The notes below the pieces were generated by a model. It did not search any database and had not been told where the DNA came from. It saw nothing but the letters and a program-made list of their open reading frames with translations. Source: Pelagomonas calceolata (taxonomy: Eukaryota > Sar > Pelagophyceae > Pelagomonadales > Pelagomonadaceae). From it: a DNA stretch of 64,000 nt. Below, in pieces: positions 28,600 to 38,526 of this stretch. The translations under genes were made by a program, and so were the position numbers. Where the stretch lies: positions 5,208,001 through 5,272,000 of the forward strand of contig CAKKNE010000005.1 of the NCBI GenBank assembly GCA_918797485.1, in the 5' to 3' direction. Numbering within the stretch: the stretch's first letter is position 1; every line of letters starts with the position of its first letter.

Positions 28600-29178
28600 C
28601 GTGCTCACGGAGTCCGCTGAGTGCTTTGCTGCGCACGCAGTCCACTGCAGTCCACTGCAAGTTATACTGCTGCGCTTGTGACCTCGCGTCGACGACGTGC
28701 CGGCAGCCAGTGCAGCTTGCAGAGATTGTGATGACTTGTTGAGAGCTGCACGCAGCGTGACGGCTCGAATCGCTGCCGCAAGCTGAGCAGGCCCTTGAAA
28801 TTGATGCTAACAGCGCGTCTCTGCTGCTTGAGTCTGCTCTCGTGCGAGCTGTAGCACCACAATAGATCGACAAGGAGATGATCAAAGCTGAGGCTAAAGC
28901 CGCTACGGTGCGACCACTCTTCGGGTTGCGGTTCGGAAAGAGTCCTTGGAAGCGGAGCATTGGCAAAACACGGAAGGAACAAATTAATTCGCACGGGTTT
29001 CAACTCGATGACGCAACTGGGCTTTTTCGTGGCCCTGAGCAGCCACCAGACCTCGTTCGCGGTCTCGACGCTGTACAAAAGCTCTGACCCGCAGCCAGCA
29101 AGCGCGTGAACAACGCGCGGCCGGTGCAGATAGGCGAGGAGGCGATATAGCACATTCCTCTCGAATCGACTCCTAGAG
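28600..29178. other. intergenic, divergent promoter region
   Basis: 580 bp between the PPPDE and glucanase starts. A 9-bp tandem (cagtccactgcagtccactgc) lies near 28637. Long minus-strand open frames run through it and into the antisense of the glucanase gene but lack coding character. Confidence 0.5.
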
Positions 29179-31088
29179 ATGCGACGACGACCCGCTGCGT
29201 TGCTCGCGCTGCTCGCGGCGGCCGCAGCGGACAACGCGCTCCTCTCCGCTAGCGAGAAACCCTCGCTCAAGATCCGCGGCGTGAACTTAGGCGGCTGGCT
29301 CGTCCTCGAGAAGTGGATCAAGCCGTCTCTGTTCAGTGAGTGGGACGCCTTCGACAAAAAGGCGCCCAAGGACCAGTGGACCTACTGCGAGACGCTGGGA
29401 AAGACGGAATGCAAGAAACGCCTCGAGCAGCACTGGGACACGTGGGTCACGGAGAGCACGATCAGTGACCTGGCTGATGCGGGCATCACGCACGTGAGGA
29501 TACCTATCGGGCACTGGATCACGTGTGACATCGCCGACGACGAGCCCTACGTGTGCGGGGAATGGACCTACCTCAAAAGAGTGGCCGAGTGGTGCCAGAA
29601 ATACGATGTCTTGGTGTGGCTCGACCTCCACACGGCGCCCGGCTCCCAGAACGGCTTCGACAACTCGGGCCACACGGGCGACGCGCTCTGGGACAAGTCC
29701 ATGGCCAACGTGAACCGCACGTTACGAGTTGTAGATGAAATAGCGTCGAAGGTCGCAGAGGACGACGCTTTGTCAAGCGTGACGACGGGCTTCGGTCTGC
29801 TGAACGAGCCGGACGCCGGCATCGATTATTGGCGCATGCTCAACTACTACGAGGACGCTTACGCGACGATCCGGCGCGTATTAGGCAAGGATGTGGCGGT
29901 CTATGTGGGAGACATGTTCGTGCAAACCTGTGCATAAATCAACCAGAGAGTCGGGGGCGCCACGCTATCGAGCAGGCGTCGCGTCGATGGCGTGGAGGCC
30001 ATGATCCAGCGGATGCGGAGACGCGCAGCGAGAGGAGACACGCCGCGAGAGGAGATGCGCCGCGAGAATTTGATTTCCTCTCACTTTGATTTCCACACTA
30101 GAACCCAAAAAATTTCAATTGGTTTTGGGTCTCCAAGGACAACGCGCCGCAAGGGCCCTCAAATGAGGCCGAGAACGTATACCTCGACAGCCACATCTAC
30201 GCCTGCTTCGTCGATGATTTGAAGGCGATGACGCCCCAGCAGCACATCCGCCAGGTTTGTAAATTTGAAAGGGACCACATCAACCGTCGCGCGCTGTGTA
30301 GAAATCAATTGCAACGCGCTACATGCCATCGACGAAATGTGTGACTCACTTTTCATTTCCGCACAGAGTGCTGCTGGGACGGCCTGCCGCCCAAGCCGAC
30401 GGAGCTGAAGCGCTTCGTCGGCGAGTGGACGGCGGCCTACGACCAGACGCCGTCGCCGGAGCTCGAGAAGCACTTCCGCGAGCACCCCCGCGAACTAACG
30501 CCGGAACGGTTCCGATTCCTGGAGCAGTTCGTGCTCGCGCAGATGATGACCTACGAGGCCACTCCTGAAGAAAATCTCGAATACTTGCCGCCGAAGAGCG
30601 TCGCGGGCGACTTCCACGGCTGGTTCTTCTGGAACTTTCGCATGGAGGAGACGGTCTACCGCGAGTGGGACTACCTGCGAGGCGTCAAGGAGGGCTGGAT
30701 CCCCAAACTTGAGCGGGGCGTGACCGTGGAGCAGCAGACGGGCACGGACTGCGCCCAGTTGGAAGAGGAGGCCCTGGCGTGCACGACGGAGGTCGTCGAC
30801 CCCTTTCCCAAGATTCCCCACTGGAAGGGCATTCCTTGTATTGCGCCGTCGCCCGCGGAGGTCGCGTCGTTGTTCCTGCTGAAGGCGTTCGCGTGCGTCG
30901 GCGTCGTGGCCGTGGTCCTCTTCGTGCTCTACGCGCTGCGCTACGGCTTCGCCAAGGCCTGGGCCGAGCTGCGCGCGTGCTGCGGCCGCGGCGGGTCCCT
31001 CGAAATGGCGCGGCGGAAGGAATTTACGAGGATCAACGACGAGCCGTCCTCCTACGACACGAACAACCCGATCAACGTCGCCGCGTAG
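29179..31088 (+). CDS. GH5_9 exo-beta-1,3-glucanase with C-terminal membrane anchor, two introners
   Basis: Exons 29179-29919, 30102-30285 and 30367-31088, 548 aa. Signal peptide, then KIRGVNLGGWLVLEKWIKPS, THVRIPIGHW, WLDLHTAPGSQNGFDNSGH, the acid/base Glu in FGLLNEPDAG, YLDSHIYACF, and the nucleophile Glu in RFVGEWTAAYD; WFFWNFRME closes the barrel. After an acidic linker one helix (about 490-515, LLKAFACVGVVAVVLFVLYA) anchors it, with a short basic cytoplasmic tail. Splicing joins GDMF to NPKNFNWFWV and DHIN to QCCWDGLPPK in frame. Substrate should be beta-1,3-glucan, such as the storage glucan chrysolaminarin or wall glucan (family knowledge; exact use inferred). Confidence 0.9.
29928..30101 (+). 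mobile_element. introner, glucanase intron 1
   Basis: Begins CTGTGCATAAATCAACC, ends CTTTGATTTCCACACTAG. The interior has the GCGTCGATGGCGTGG core and a local tandem (gagaggagacacgccgc / gagaggagatgcgccgc). Donor GT at 29920 lies exactly 8 nt upstream of the element. Confidence 0.85.
30294..30366 (+). mobile_element. introner, glucanase intron 2
   Basis: CTGTGTAGAAATCAA ... TTTCATTTCCGCACAG with core CATGCCATCGACG. Donor GT at 30286 is exactly 8 nt upstream (8-mer GTCGCGCG); the downstream 8-mer (AGTGCTGC) has diverged. Confidence 0.85.
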
Positions 31089-31560
31089 TAGTCGCTCCCC
31101 CTGTCGCCCCGATTTAACTCCTTGTACAATATTTTTTTCTGGTGGTTGTTGCGGCGATGGCGTACTGGGTGGTCTGGTTCCCTACGAGTCTGCGACCGTT
31201 CCCCGAGTGCCTTTGTAGCGCTCTTAGGTAAGCCGCTGCTGGCCAAGCTTGATCAGGCGGCCTCAGGCTCGGGCAAATTACGTCGCGGGGCCCCCCTATC
31301 GCAACGCCTGGTTGCTAGTGTCTTACAGGACGCTAGCTCGGCTCACTCTCGACTATTGCCATTGCGCTTCACGGCCTGATACCGGGCCGCGCGACCGTCG
31401 GGGAGGCGCGCGGCGGCTGGCCTGCCCTGTCGCCAAATGCCACAGGCGGACCGCTTGGCGAAAACACGCGTAGTTTTTTGAGAGAAAAACACTGACACCT
31501 GGAGCAACTCGACCGCCACACTGACACCTGGAACAACTCGACCGCCGCACGAGCGTGAAA
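31089..31560. other. intergenic with two repeat families
   Basis: Holds a GGCGATGGCGTACTGG core copy about 60 bp after the glucanase stop, a partial copy of the 96-bp GC-rich repeat (about 31259-31293) and a CTAG palindrome (31314-31337). Near 31480-31545 a 26-bp unit (actgacacctggagcaactc / actgacacctggaacaactc) is repeated in tandem just before the next ATG. Confidence 0.65.
31314..31337 (+). promoter_or_regulatory. CTAG palindrome, copy 6
   Basis: GCTAGTGTCTTACAGG then ACGCTAGC, 224 bp before ATG 31561. Confidence 0.7.
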
Positions 31561-32112
31561 ATGGTCCGCCGCCACAGCCTGCCGCCGCATGCCCTGAAAC
31601 GGCAGAATAGCAGGTTCAAAATCGGCGCGGGGGTCGCCGCGGCCGCGGGCGCCGGCGCCGCGCTCCTCGCCGTCGGCCTCTGCCTGCGCCTGACGCCGCC
31701 GCCCGCCGTGCCCGCGCCGACGCCCGCGCGCGTCGAGCAGCCCTGGGAAGTGGTCGACCGGCAGGAGCGCCTCGGGAGCGCCTGGCCGTCGTACGGGACG
31801 GAGGTCACGCTCGTCCGCGGCAAGAAGAACCAGAATTCGAGGAGAAAGGCCCAATTAACGATCGCGCACCGCGAGCCCATGACGGGCATCATAAAAAAAT
31901 TCCTCACGCCCCAGGAGGTCGCCGACGTGAGAAAGGGCATGAAGCAGCCTTTTCAAGCGTATGCAGAATTAGAAGCAAGGGGCCCGGCGCACGGCGACGC
32001 GGCCTTTCCCCTGAAAAACTTTCTCATCCAACGCAACGAGACGCGCCAGAGTCCTGTGTTGCACGCGATCAATGACAATGCAATCAATGCAATGCCAATG
32101 CCAATGCACTAA
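31561..32112 (+). CDS. membrane-anchored protein, possibly truncated prolyl-4-hydroxylase-like
   Basis: 183 aa from ATG 31561. Basic N-terminus, one membrane helix with Ala/Gly (about 22-45, FKIGAGVAAAAGAGAALLAV), then a luminal part with GIIKKFLTPQEVADVRKGM, which resembles the FLSPEEC-type entry of 2OG-Fe(II) prolyl hydroxylases. The catalytic HxD...H core is absent and the frame ends in a short tandem of caatgccaatgc (NAMPMPMH). Repeat copies follow at once. Either the gene was cut short or a 3' exon lies beyond recognition. The text at CCTGTGTTGCACGCGATC (about 32054-32071) looks like a decayed introner left end. Confidence 0.55.
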   Translation: MVRRHSLPPHALKRQNSRFKIGAGVAAAAGAGAALLAVGLCLRLTPPPAVPAPTPARVEQPWEVVDRQERLGSAWPSYGTEVTLVRGKKNQNSRRKAQLTIAHREPMTGIIKKFLTPQEVADVRKGMKQPFQAYAELEARGPAHGDAAFPLKNFLIQRNETRQSPVLHAINDNAINAMPMPMH

Positions 32113-32502
32113 AATTCCCGTCCCCCTAGCCGTACTGACTAAATATCTCTCGTTATAGCTCAGGCTCAGGCTATTTACGTCGCGGGGTCCCGTACCCTTC
32201 CCGCTCCCCGGGCCAGCTTGCTAGTGTCTTACCGGCCGCTAGCTAAAGCTCTCACTGCTCTTCATCGGCCGAGCGTGCGACGGAGGCATAACCTCGGACT
32301 TAGCTTTAGGTGTATCTTGCTGCCCACTGTCCCTCGAAGGCAAGGCGTGAAAACCACAGCCCCTTTGGCCTCGCTCGGGGAGCTACAGAATCTGAAGGAA
32401 ACAGTGCTCTCTGGGCAGAGCGGCGCATCTGACGCGCCCGGCTCTGGGCAGAGCAGCATCTAACGCGCCCGGCGACCTAGCAACGCGCCCGGCGGCCTAG
32501 CA
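32113..32502. other. intergenic with repeats
   Basis: Partial copy of the 96-bp GC repeat (32163-32213), a CTAG palindrome (32220-32243), and small tandem units (acgcgcccggc, ctctgggcagagc) between 32410 and 32500. Confidence 0.65.
32220..32243 (+). promoter_or_regulatory. CTAG palindrome, copy 7
   Basis: GCTAGTGTCTTACCGG then CCGCTAGC, directly abutting the GC repeat and 260 bp before ATG 32503. Confidence 0.7.
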
Positions 32503-32931
32503 ATGTCTCAAAAAATCGCAACTGATAAATTGGCAGCACCACCGGTGCTCCGTAGCGGGTCAGAGCCCGCGGTCGTGGAGGAGATGCCCGTCAGGGCCTC
32601 GGAAGATAGCGCCACAGCTTTCGAAGAGGAGCGCGCCGTGATGCCGGCAGACGATTCAGCCAAAGCCGCGCTCGCCGAGGTCGCACGCCTCAGGCGAGAG
32701 CTCTGCGCAAAAGACGCGGCCGACGCCGCGTCTGCGGCTATCCTCGCAGAGAAGACCCTGCGAATACGAGAGCTCGAACAAGAGGTCAAACATTTGGACG
32801 ACGAGCTGCGCTCCGCGCCCGCGACGCCCCCGCGGCCGCCACCCCCACCGCCTCCTGTGAAGCAGACGCCGAAGAAGAAACGCTTCAGTTTACGCAACTT
32901 CTTCGGCTGCCGCGGCGGTAGCCCTGGCTAA
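32503..32931 (+). CDS. coiled-coil protein with basic tail
   Basis: 142 aa from ATG 32503. Residues about 50-105 form a leucine-rich heptad coil (AEVARLRRELCAKDAADAAS, EKTLRIRELEQEVKHLDDEL). An 8-proline linker and a basic end (KQTPKKKRFSLRNFFGCRGG) follow; the single cysteine with flanking basics and aromatics could allow membrane attachment, but no lipidation motif is certain. Family unknown. It is convergent with the TAZ gene (43 bp apart). Confidence 0.65.
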   Translation: MSQKIATDKLAAPPVLRSGSEPAVVEEMPVRASEDSATAFEEERAVMPADDSAKAALAEVARLRRELCAKDAADAASAAILAEKTLRIRELEQEVKHLDDELRSAPATPPRPPPPPPPVKQTPKKKRFSLRNFFGCRGGSPG

Positions 32932-32974
32932 GATATCCGATGTAACGAAGGATTACAAAAGGTAGGAAAGGGAA

Positions 32975-34153
32975 CTAGCCGACTATTCGCATCGCTTCGT
33001 CGTCGGCGCCGGCTTGACGCAAAGCCTGCCAGTAGTCAGTCCGCGGCGGCTCGGCGTCCGTCCGCCGGCACTCGGCCGCGCAGACGTTGCACGTTTGACC
33101 ATTCGGGCAGCGCACCATGTGGCGCAGGAGCTTCCGCACGGCGCCGCACCAGGGCACGGGGCAACTCCCACTCGTACAGTCGCGCGCGTGCAGCATGACG
33201 AACTTCGCGTTCGCGCAGACGGCCGCGTGTCGCGGGTCCCGGTGGTGGCCGGGGCAGCGCCGCGCGTGCGCGAAGAGGTCCAGGAGCTGCGCGCCCTGCG
33301 TCGCGGAACACAAACCGGCCGCGGTCGCCGTGTCGGCCGTCTCGCCGGCGAGGAGCGGCCCGTCCTTGCTCGCGGGCGCCGCGCCCTTTGGTAGGGCGGG
33401 GGGCGGCCGCGCGGCGGCGGCCGCCGCCGCCGCCGCCGCGCGCGCCGCCGCGTGCGCTCTATCTAAAGCGGCCGGCGGCGGGTGGCGGATGCGGTTCGCG
33501 GCGGACGAGATGTCGATCCACGGGAACTGGACCTGGCCGCAGCGCGGGCACGCGTGGCGCGCGAGCGACCACCACGGATTCAAGTGTGATGTTGTTGTAT
33601 ATGCATGAGCACAAGCAGAACAGGAGTACTCGACGACTTCCGGGAGCTGTTGGACCGTCCTGACATCAAAGTGATCAAATCTGAGATCGCGCGCGGGCTC
33701 GCCCAGGACCGCTCTGCTCCCTCGATTCGAGACGCGGTTCTTCGACCTAGATGGAGACGCCACGGGGCCTCTAATATCATCCTCACTGGAACTCCCTTTG
33801 CCGGACGACGCCGACGAGTCCGTCACTACAGATGCCGAGACCTGCTTCCGCCTCTTCGAGTCCGGCTCCCCTAAAACGCTGTCGCCCTCCAGATATTCGA
33901 GGCACCCAAAGGCCTCGCCCTCGGCGTCCTCGAGATTCAGGAGGTCGGGCGCGGACAAATCGCGCGGCATGCCCCGTCGAGGCACCGGTCTTTTGGCGCC
34001 GCGAGCCGCCGCCGGGCGCCTTCGAGCGACGCGTGGCGGCGACTTTGGTGGGGGTTTGGGCGCTTTCGGGGCTTTCGCGGGCCGCGCCTGAGTTGAAACG
34101 ACGCCGTCACGAAACTGCTCTCTCGCGCGACGCGTAGACTCTCCGACGGCCAC
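32975..34153 (-). CDS. TAZ-type zinc-finger protein
   Basis: The frame is open to 34153 but the first in-frame ATG is at 33970 (331 aa), so either that is the start or an upstream exon exists. A zinc-ribbon-like block (YSCSACAHAYTTTSHL...ARHACPRCG) is followed by an Ala run and a C-terminal TAZ domain: LLDLFAHARRCPGHHRDPRH, then CTSGSCPVPWCGAVRKLLRH and MVRCPNGQTCNVCAAECRR, with the HCCC zinc sites. TAZ domains occur in CBP/p300-type acetyltransferases and plant BT proteins and bind activation domains. No HAT or BTB domain is present, so it may be a stand-alone adaptor in transcription (inference). Confidence 0.8.
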   Translation of the reverse strand: MAVGESTRRAREQFRDGVVSTQARPAKAPKAPKPPPKSPPRVARRRPAAARGAKRPVPRRGMPRDLSAPDLLNLEDAEGEAFGCLEYLEGDSVLGEPDSKRRKQVSASVVTDSSASSGKGSSSEDDIRGPVASPSRSKNRVSNRGSRAVLGEPARDLRFDHFDVRTVQQLPEVVEYSCSACAHAYTTTSHLNPWWSLARHACPRCGQVQFPWIDISSAANRIRHPPPAALDRAHAAARAAAAAAAAAARPPPALPKGAAPASKDGPLLAGETADTATAAGLCSATQGAQLLDLFAHARRCPGHHRDPRHAAVCANAKFVMLHARDCTSGSCPVPWCGAVRKLLRHMVRCPNGQTCNVCAAECRRTDAEPPRTDYWQALRQAGADDEAMRIVG

Positions 34154-34193
34154 GTCGACGCCATCGACGCGACCACGCCAAGTTCAAGTGTAG

Positions 34194-34724
34194 TTACTGC
34201 GCCGCGTCGCGGACCGTCGCGTCGATGTTCTCGACTTTGTGTTCGGGCGACGGCGTCCGGCCCAGCGCGAGCTTCTCGGTCGCGCGCTGTTCTTGTAAAC
34301 GCTTCGCCTCGCGCGCCTGGTTCGCGACGGCGGCGTTACCGAGTTGCTGTTCTAGTTTTGCTTTCACTGGTAGTAGAGTAGTAGTCACATGTTTTTCGAG
34401 TTCATCCAGCTCAGACTGCTTCGAGGCGGGGCGCAGGCACTTCTCGATCTGCTGCTCGAGGTGGCCGATGAAGGACGCTAGTCTTTCCCGGTTGACGGGC
34501 GGCGCCGCGGGCGCGGGTTCTTCTCCTAGCTCCCGTGCGGACTGGAGCTGCACGAAGTGGTGGAGCATGAACCTCAGATCGCCCAGAATGCGGCCCTGCA
34601 TGTCGCGCTGCGCGAGCACGAGGGCCGAGAGCGGCGGGTTCGTCGGGTCCTGAGCTGGCGGCGCTTCCGGCGCCGCTTGGGGCGGCGGCGCGGTGCCGGT
34701 GGCGTTTGGAGTGCTGTCGGCCAT
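34194..34724 (-). CDS. coiled-coil protein, unknown
   Basis: 176 aa, ATG 34724. A Pro/Ala-rich N-terminus (about 35 residues) is followed by helices: LSALVLAQRDMQGRILGDLR, RERLASFIGHLEQQIEKCLR and KLEQQLGNAAVANQAREAKR. Size and all-helical content would fit a small subunit of a nuclear complex such as Mediator, but no diagnostic motif is visible. Shares the divergent side of its promoter region with nothing nearby; the TAZ gene is downstream on the same strand. Confidence 0.65.
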   Translation of the reverse strand: MADSTPNATGTAPPPQAAPEAPPAQDPTNPPLSALVLAQRDMQGRILGDLRFMLHHFVQLQSARELGEEPAPAAPPVNRERLASFIGHLEQQIEKCLRPASKQSELDELEKHVTTTLLPVKAKLEQQLGNAAVANQAREAKRLQEQRATEKLALGRTPSPEHKVENIDATVRDAAQ

Positions 34725-35246
34725 GGCGAGCTCCTACGGCTTCGACAGTCACCAAGTGCAAATTGCTCTGCGGTCGGCGGCGCCAGCTAAGGTCTTAATA
34801 CAGACCGCGTCAGCGGAGATGCGTTGCCCAGCGCTCTCAGTGAGTCTATAAGGGTCCCCTGGGCGCGTGTACGGTTTATTTTGTTATGCTTTAGCGGCGG
34901 ACGGGGTCGTGGCCCTGCTGCTGCGGCCTTACTGGTTAGCAACGTTACGACGCGCGGCCGCCCTTGAATTTGTTTCTGGAGCTAGCTTCGGCTTGGTTTG
35001 GCTCCCCCGAGACCTTTGTTTGCTGCGGCTTGGCTCCTCGGCGGAGTTTGGTGGCGCGTTGGGTGACGTCCCACTCGGTGTCTGCGACTTCAGTCGTTTC
35101 ATTAAATAGCCATCTTTTGACTCGGGCGAGGGCTGGGAGGGCTGGCAGAGACCGCAGGTTGGCATTTTGCGATTTTTTCGGCGACCGCTAGTAAGACTAT
35201 GAGCTAGCTCAGTGCTGCTTTCCTGCCGCGCACGGCTGTCTGCACG
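34725..35246. other. intergenic, divergent promoter region
   Basis: 520 bp. An 80-codon open frame (34867-35109) has hydrophobic content but no supporting signal. A CTAG-type palindrome with a different centre lies at 35187-35208. Confidence 0.5.
35187..35208 (+). promoter_or_regulatory. CTAG palindrome, variant centre
   Basis: GCTAGTAAGACTATGAGCTAGC, 22 bp, 39 bp before the SAP-protein ATG. Confidence 0.5.
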
Positions 35247-36233
35247 ATGCATCGCCTCATCACACTGCTCTATTGCCTCTCTGCATCAGCATTCCTCGCA
35301 CCGCTGCAGCGCTGCCACCGCGCACGTCGTGCAATCACCCAAAAGGCAGCCAATGGCGCAGAAGACCTCAATGCACTGAAGGTAGCCGACCTCAAGGTCT
35401 TACTAAAGGAACGCGGCCTGAAAGTAAGCGGTAAAAAGCAGGAGCTCATCGACCGGCTAGAAGAGCACGCCGCCGCCGAAGCACCGAAACCACCACCAGC
35501 GCCCACGCCCAGGGTCACCCCCGGCAATGTCCCAGACGCACAGCTCGCCGAGACCATCGTGGACCTCCTCGTGACCGAGATCTTAGAAGCGAGAAGATCA
35601 AACACAACAATAAACCCGGACACGCTCGCCTCGAAGCGCGAGGCGCTATTAGCGCGCGGCGGCACCGCGCTCGAAGAGGTCGCGACGCGTCGACTGGCCG
35701 CGGCGCCGCACGACACGGAACTTGCTGGTGCCGTGGCGTTGGTCCGAGGCTTCCAGCGCGCCGAGTTCCAGCTGAGGAGTAGAGACGCGATGCGCGAAAT
35801 TCTGCGGGCCGCGACGCTCGGCTCGGCGCAACTCGACGACTGCTTCGAGAAGCTCTCGAAGGAGGGCCGTTTAGATGGACCCTTCGCTCGTTATGTGGAA
35901 GAACTAGAGCAGCAGCAGAAGGCGAAACCGGGAGACGGGTTGCTGGACCGCGTGTTGGTTATCGTGCGAGACCGCGTGAAAGCGGAGGGCGGCGCGTCCA
36001 AAGAATTAAGGGTGCTGGCCCGGGCGCTGCGCTGTTCTGATGAAGATGAGACAAGGGAGTTCCTCTCGAAAGAATTCTCTATCTCTCTAGACTTCGCGGC
36101 GCGCTTCGAGGCCTACGTCGAGGCCGCGGCGGCGTTCGCCGACGGCGCCGAGGACGGCGGCGGCGCTTCTCTCCAAGGCATCGGCCGCGTGCGGGAGGTC
36201 GTTGGCGAGCTGCGGCGGGCGATGCCTGTGTAG
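35247..36233 (+). CDS. plastid-targeted SAP-domain protein
   Basis: 328 aa from ATG 35247. MHRLITLLYCLSASAFLAP is a textbook heterokont plastid presequence (A-S-A-F). A SAP domain follows at about 45-80 (LKVADLKVLLKERGLKVSGK, then KQELIDRLEEH), a DNA/RNA-binding helix-extension-helix. The remaining 230 residues are helical and acidic with no domain I know. A plastid nucleoid or RNA-associated role is inferred from SAP plus targeting. Confidence 0.85.
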   Translation: MHRLITLLYCLSASAFLAPLQRCHRARRAITQKAANGAEDLNALKVADLKVLLKERGLKVSGKKQELIDRLEEHAAAEAPKPPPAPTPRVTPGNVPDAQLAETIVDLLVTEILEARRSNTTINPDTLASKREALLARGGTALEEVATRRLAAAPHDTELAGAVALVRGFQRAEFQLRSRDAMREILRAATLGSAQLDDCFEKLSKEGRLDGPFARYVEELEQQQKAKPGDGLLDRVLVIVRDRVKAEGGASKELRVLARALRCSDEDETREFLSKEFSISLDFAARFEAYVEAAAAFADGAEDGGGASLQGIGRVREVVGELRRAMPV

Positions 36234-36428
36234 ACTAACTGTGTGATTCTATTTCCTTTGAGATCTGAGCGCTGGATCTAAGCGCTGGACATGTTACAAC
36301 AACGTCGCGCCGATGGCGTAAAGCGGGGACGCCGTCGATTACTTGGTATTTCTGTAGAGTATTTCTGTTGTTACGGTGCTAGGACTAGTGGGCGGAGCCT
36401 GGCGGAGACACGTATGGAGTCTCCTGAA

Positions 36429-36524
36429 GGCTCAGGCTAGTTACGTCGCGGGGTCCCCCGTACCCCTCCCGCTCCCCCCGGGCCCACCCGTCCGGCTGGA
36501 CTAGGACGCAAGGGCTGAGTCGCA
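36429..36524 (+). repeat. 96-bp GC-rich dispersed repeat, copy A
   Basis: Starts GGCTCAGGCTAGTTACGTCG and ends GGCTGAGTCGCA. It differs from copy B (38527-38622) at one base. Partial relatives occur at about 31259-31293 and 32163-32213. The interior is a C/G-run-rich stretch (tcccccgtacccctcccgct). Confidence 0.9.
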
Positions 36525-36533
36525 GAGTCTAGT

Positions 36534-36557
36534 GCTAGTGTGTCTAAAGATGCTAGG
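36534..36557 (+). promoter_or_regulatory. CTAG palindrome, variant centre
   Basis: GCTAGTGTGTCTAAAG then ATGCTAGG, 24 bp, ten bases after the GC repeat and 261 bp before the kinase ATG. Confidence 0.5.
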
Positions 36558-36817
36558 ACGGTCGTCCAGCGGGGAGACGAATCGGACTCTCTACGGCCGC
36601 AGAGGGCAACGCAAGCCGAGAGGGTAGGCCAGCGAGTCCAGCCACAGCGCAAGCCGCGAGCTGCGCCAGCCAGCGAGCCGCAGGAGCCGCCTAGAGCAAA
36701 ATAGACTCAGGAGACCTCCTCGGGCTACAGAGCGGTGTCTCGGGAGGACGGGCGCATCTGTGCCGAGACACCACCCGCAGCGAGCGCATTGTGCCGCGAG
36801 GTCACGCCGCAGCGACC

Positions 36818-38353
36818 ATGGCGGAAAATATGCGCCGCGTCGACTCCGCCGAATTGCTCGACTTGCTAATAGAACAGATGGAATTAGAAGAGACGCAGGA
36901 CAAGCCCCCCACGCCGAAGAAGACGCCCTCGAAGCGCCCGCGCGAGGAGGACGCCGACCGTAAGTTGCAACCGGACGACTTCGAACCTCTCGCTTTGATA
37001 GGGAGGGGCGCGTTCGGCGAAGTACGATTAGTACGAAGAACAGACACGAGGCAAATCTTCGCGCTCAAGTCCATGCTCAAGAGCGCCATGGTCGCCAAGA
37101 ACCAGGTAGCTCATATAAAAGCGGAGCGAGACATGCTGGCCCTGTCCGAAGACCCGTCCATAGCCATGTTATATGATTCCTTCCAGACGCAGTCCCACCT
37201 ATACATGGTCATGGAGTTTCTGGCCGGTGGGGACTTGATGTCTCTACTAGTCAAGTTAGATACACTCCCAGAAGACGCCTGCAAGTTTTATATCGCGGAG
37301 ATCGCCCAAGCTATCCAGGCGGTCCATGATCATGGGTTTGCGCACCGCGACGTCAAGCCCGACAACGTGTTGTTAGGTGGAGATGGGCACGTCAAGCTCA
37401 CGGACCTAGGATTATGTGCTCGTGTCACGCGTTCTGAACAGACACCCATCCAGCCCACGGCCACATATCCTACTTTTACCGAACGGGGCGACGCGACGCC
37501 GCCGCGGCCGCCACCATCTCCTGCAGAGTCGCCAGGGTTCGGCGAGAGCGACGACACGCCGAGAAAAAGACCTCGGGATCTGGCTTATAGCACAGTGGGC
37601 ACGCCGGACTACATCGCACCCGAAGTCTTGCAACCAAAAGTAGGGTACGACTTCGCCTGCGACTGGTGGAGTTTAGGTGTCATCATGTACGAGTGCCTTG
37701 TTGGTTATACACCCTTCTACGCCGACGATGCCCGAAGGACCTGTCGCAAAATCCTGGATTGGCGGCGGCATCTGGCCTTGCCGCGGGACGCGCGGGCGCG
37801 CCTGTCGACGCGCTGCGTGTCTTGTTTAGCCGCGTTATTGGCGGATGCTCGAGATAGATTAGGTGGAACAAATGGTTTGGAAGATTTGAAGCGGCACGAG
37901 TGGTTAAGAGACGTGGAGTGGGACCATCTTAGAGAAAGACCGGCGCCCTACGCGCCGGCGGGCGGCGCCGAGGTCGCCGCTCTGTTGGAGGAATTGTCCA
38001 ATGTGAAGTTGGATGATGCGCGCTGCGAGGGCCTCGTCCAGGCCGTGACGGCGAACTTCGACGGCGTGGCCGTCGGCGCGGCGGCGGCCTGGGGCTCGTC
38101 CACGACCGCGCCGGGCGCGCGGACGCGGCGCGCGCCGGGCCAGCCCGCCACCACTCCAAAGCCGCCGTCCGTGCCCGACGACGCGTTCCTCGACTATACT
38201 TATAGAAGACGCCGCGCGCCCGGGGCCGACGACCCCGCGGCCGTCGAGCGGGCGCGGGCGTCGCTCGAGACGCTCGCGAAGCGGCCGACGCTCCGGGAGA
38301 AGTCGCGCTCGGCGGGCTCCGTCGGCGAGGTCGTGGTGGAGGTCGGCGTCTGA
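36818..38353 (+). CDS. NDR/LATS-family AGC protein kinase
   Basis: 511 aa from ATG 36818. Kinase domain from about residue 55: [15 protein letters not shown] (P-loop), FALKSMLKS (catalytic Lys), [18 protein letters not shown] (DLG instead of DFG, common in NDR kinases), and [14 protein letters not shown] (activation loop). A 60-residue Pro-rich insert lies between the DLG and the activation segment, the NDR hallmark. The C-terminal [12 protein letters not shown] matches the NDR hydrophobic motif with its phospho-Thr. The N-terminal MOB-binding region is short (about 55 residues). NDR kinases act with MOB proteins in polarity, cytokinesis and growth. The gene is flanked by copies A and B of the 96-bp repeat. 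Confidence 0.92.
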   Translation: MAENMRRVDSAELLDLLIEQMELEETQDKPPTPKKTPSKRPREEDADRKLQPDDFEPLALIGRGAFGEVRLVRRTDTRQIFALKSMLKSAMVAKNQVAHIKAERDMLALSEDPSIAMLYDSFQTQSHLYMVMEFLAGGDLMSLLVKLDTLPEDACKFYIAEIAQAIQAVHDHGFAHRDVKPDNVLLGGDGHVKLTDLGLCARVTRSEQTPIQPTATYPTFTERGDATPPRPPPSPAESPGFGESDDTPRKRPRDLAYSTVGTPDYIAPEVLQPKVGYDFACDWWSLGVIMYECLVGYTPFYADDARRTCRKILDWRRHLALPRDARARLSTRCVSCLAALLADARDRLGGTNGLEDLKRHEWLRDVEWDHLRERPAPYAPAGGAEVAALLEELSNVKLDDARCEGLVQAVTANFDGVAVGAAAAWGSSTTAPGARTRRAPGQPATTPKPPSVPDDAFLDYTYRRRRAPGADDPAAVERARASLETLAKRPTLREKSRSAGSVGEVVVEVGV

Positions 38354-38526
38354 GACCTGCGCGCCAACTTCGGTGCCCCGATTAGCGCGGCGCGCGGGCG
38401 CAAAACGCGTTTGGGCTCGACCCTGTTTACTAGTAAAGACTTTCCATGTATTTTCCATGTATTCTCCGCCTCGATAGCGTGAACTAATCGAGGTCCGCCT
38501 CGTGAAATAATCGAGGCCATCTGTCA

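Larger units (their letters stand above)
36234..36817. other. intergenic with repeats
   Basis: Contains a GTCGCGCCGATGGCGT core copy about 72 bp after the SAP-gene stop, the 96-bp repeat copy A (36429-36524) and a CTAG palindrome (36534-36557). Confidence 0.65.

Noticed and set aside
28662-29369. 235-codon minus-strand open frame across the divergent promoter and the antisense of the glucanase start
   Set aside because: Low-complexity composition without domain, overlaps a clear glucanase coding region; long antisense frames are expected at this GC content.
34867-35109. 80-codon hydrophobic open frame
   Set aside because: Lies in a divergent promoter, no family resemblance, and overlaps no other signal; probably chance.
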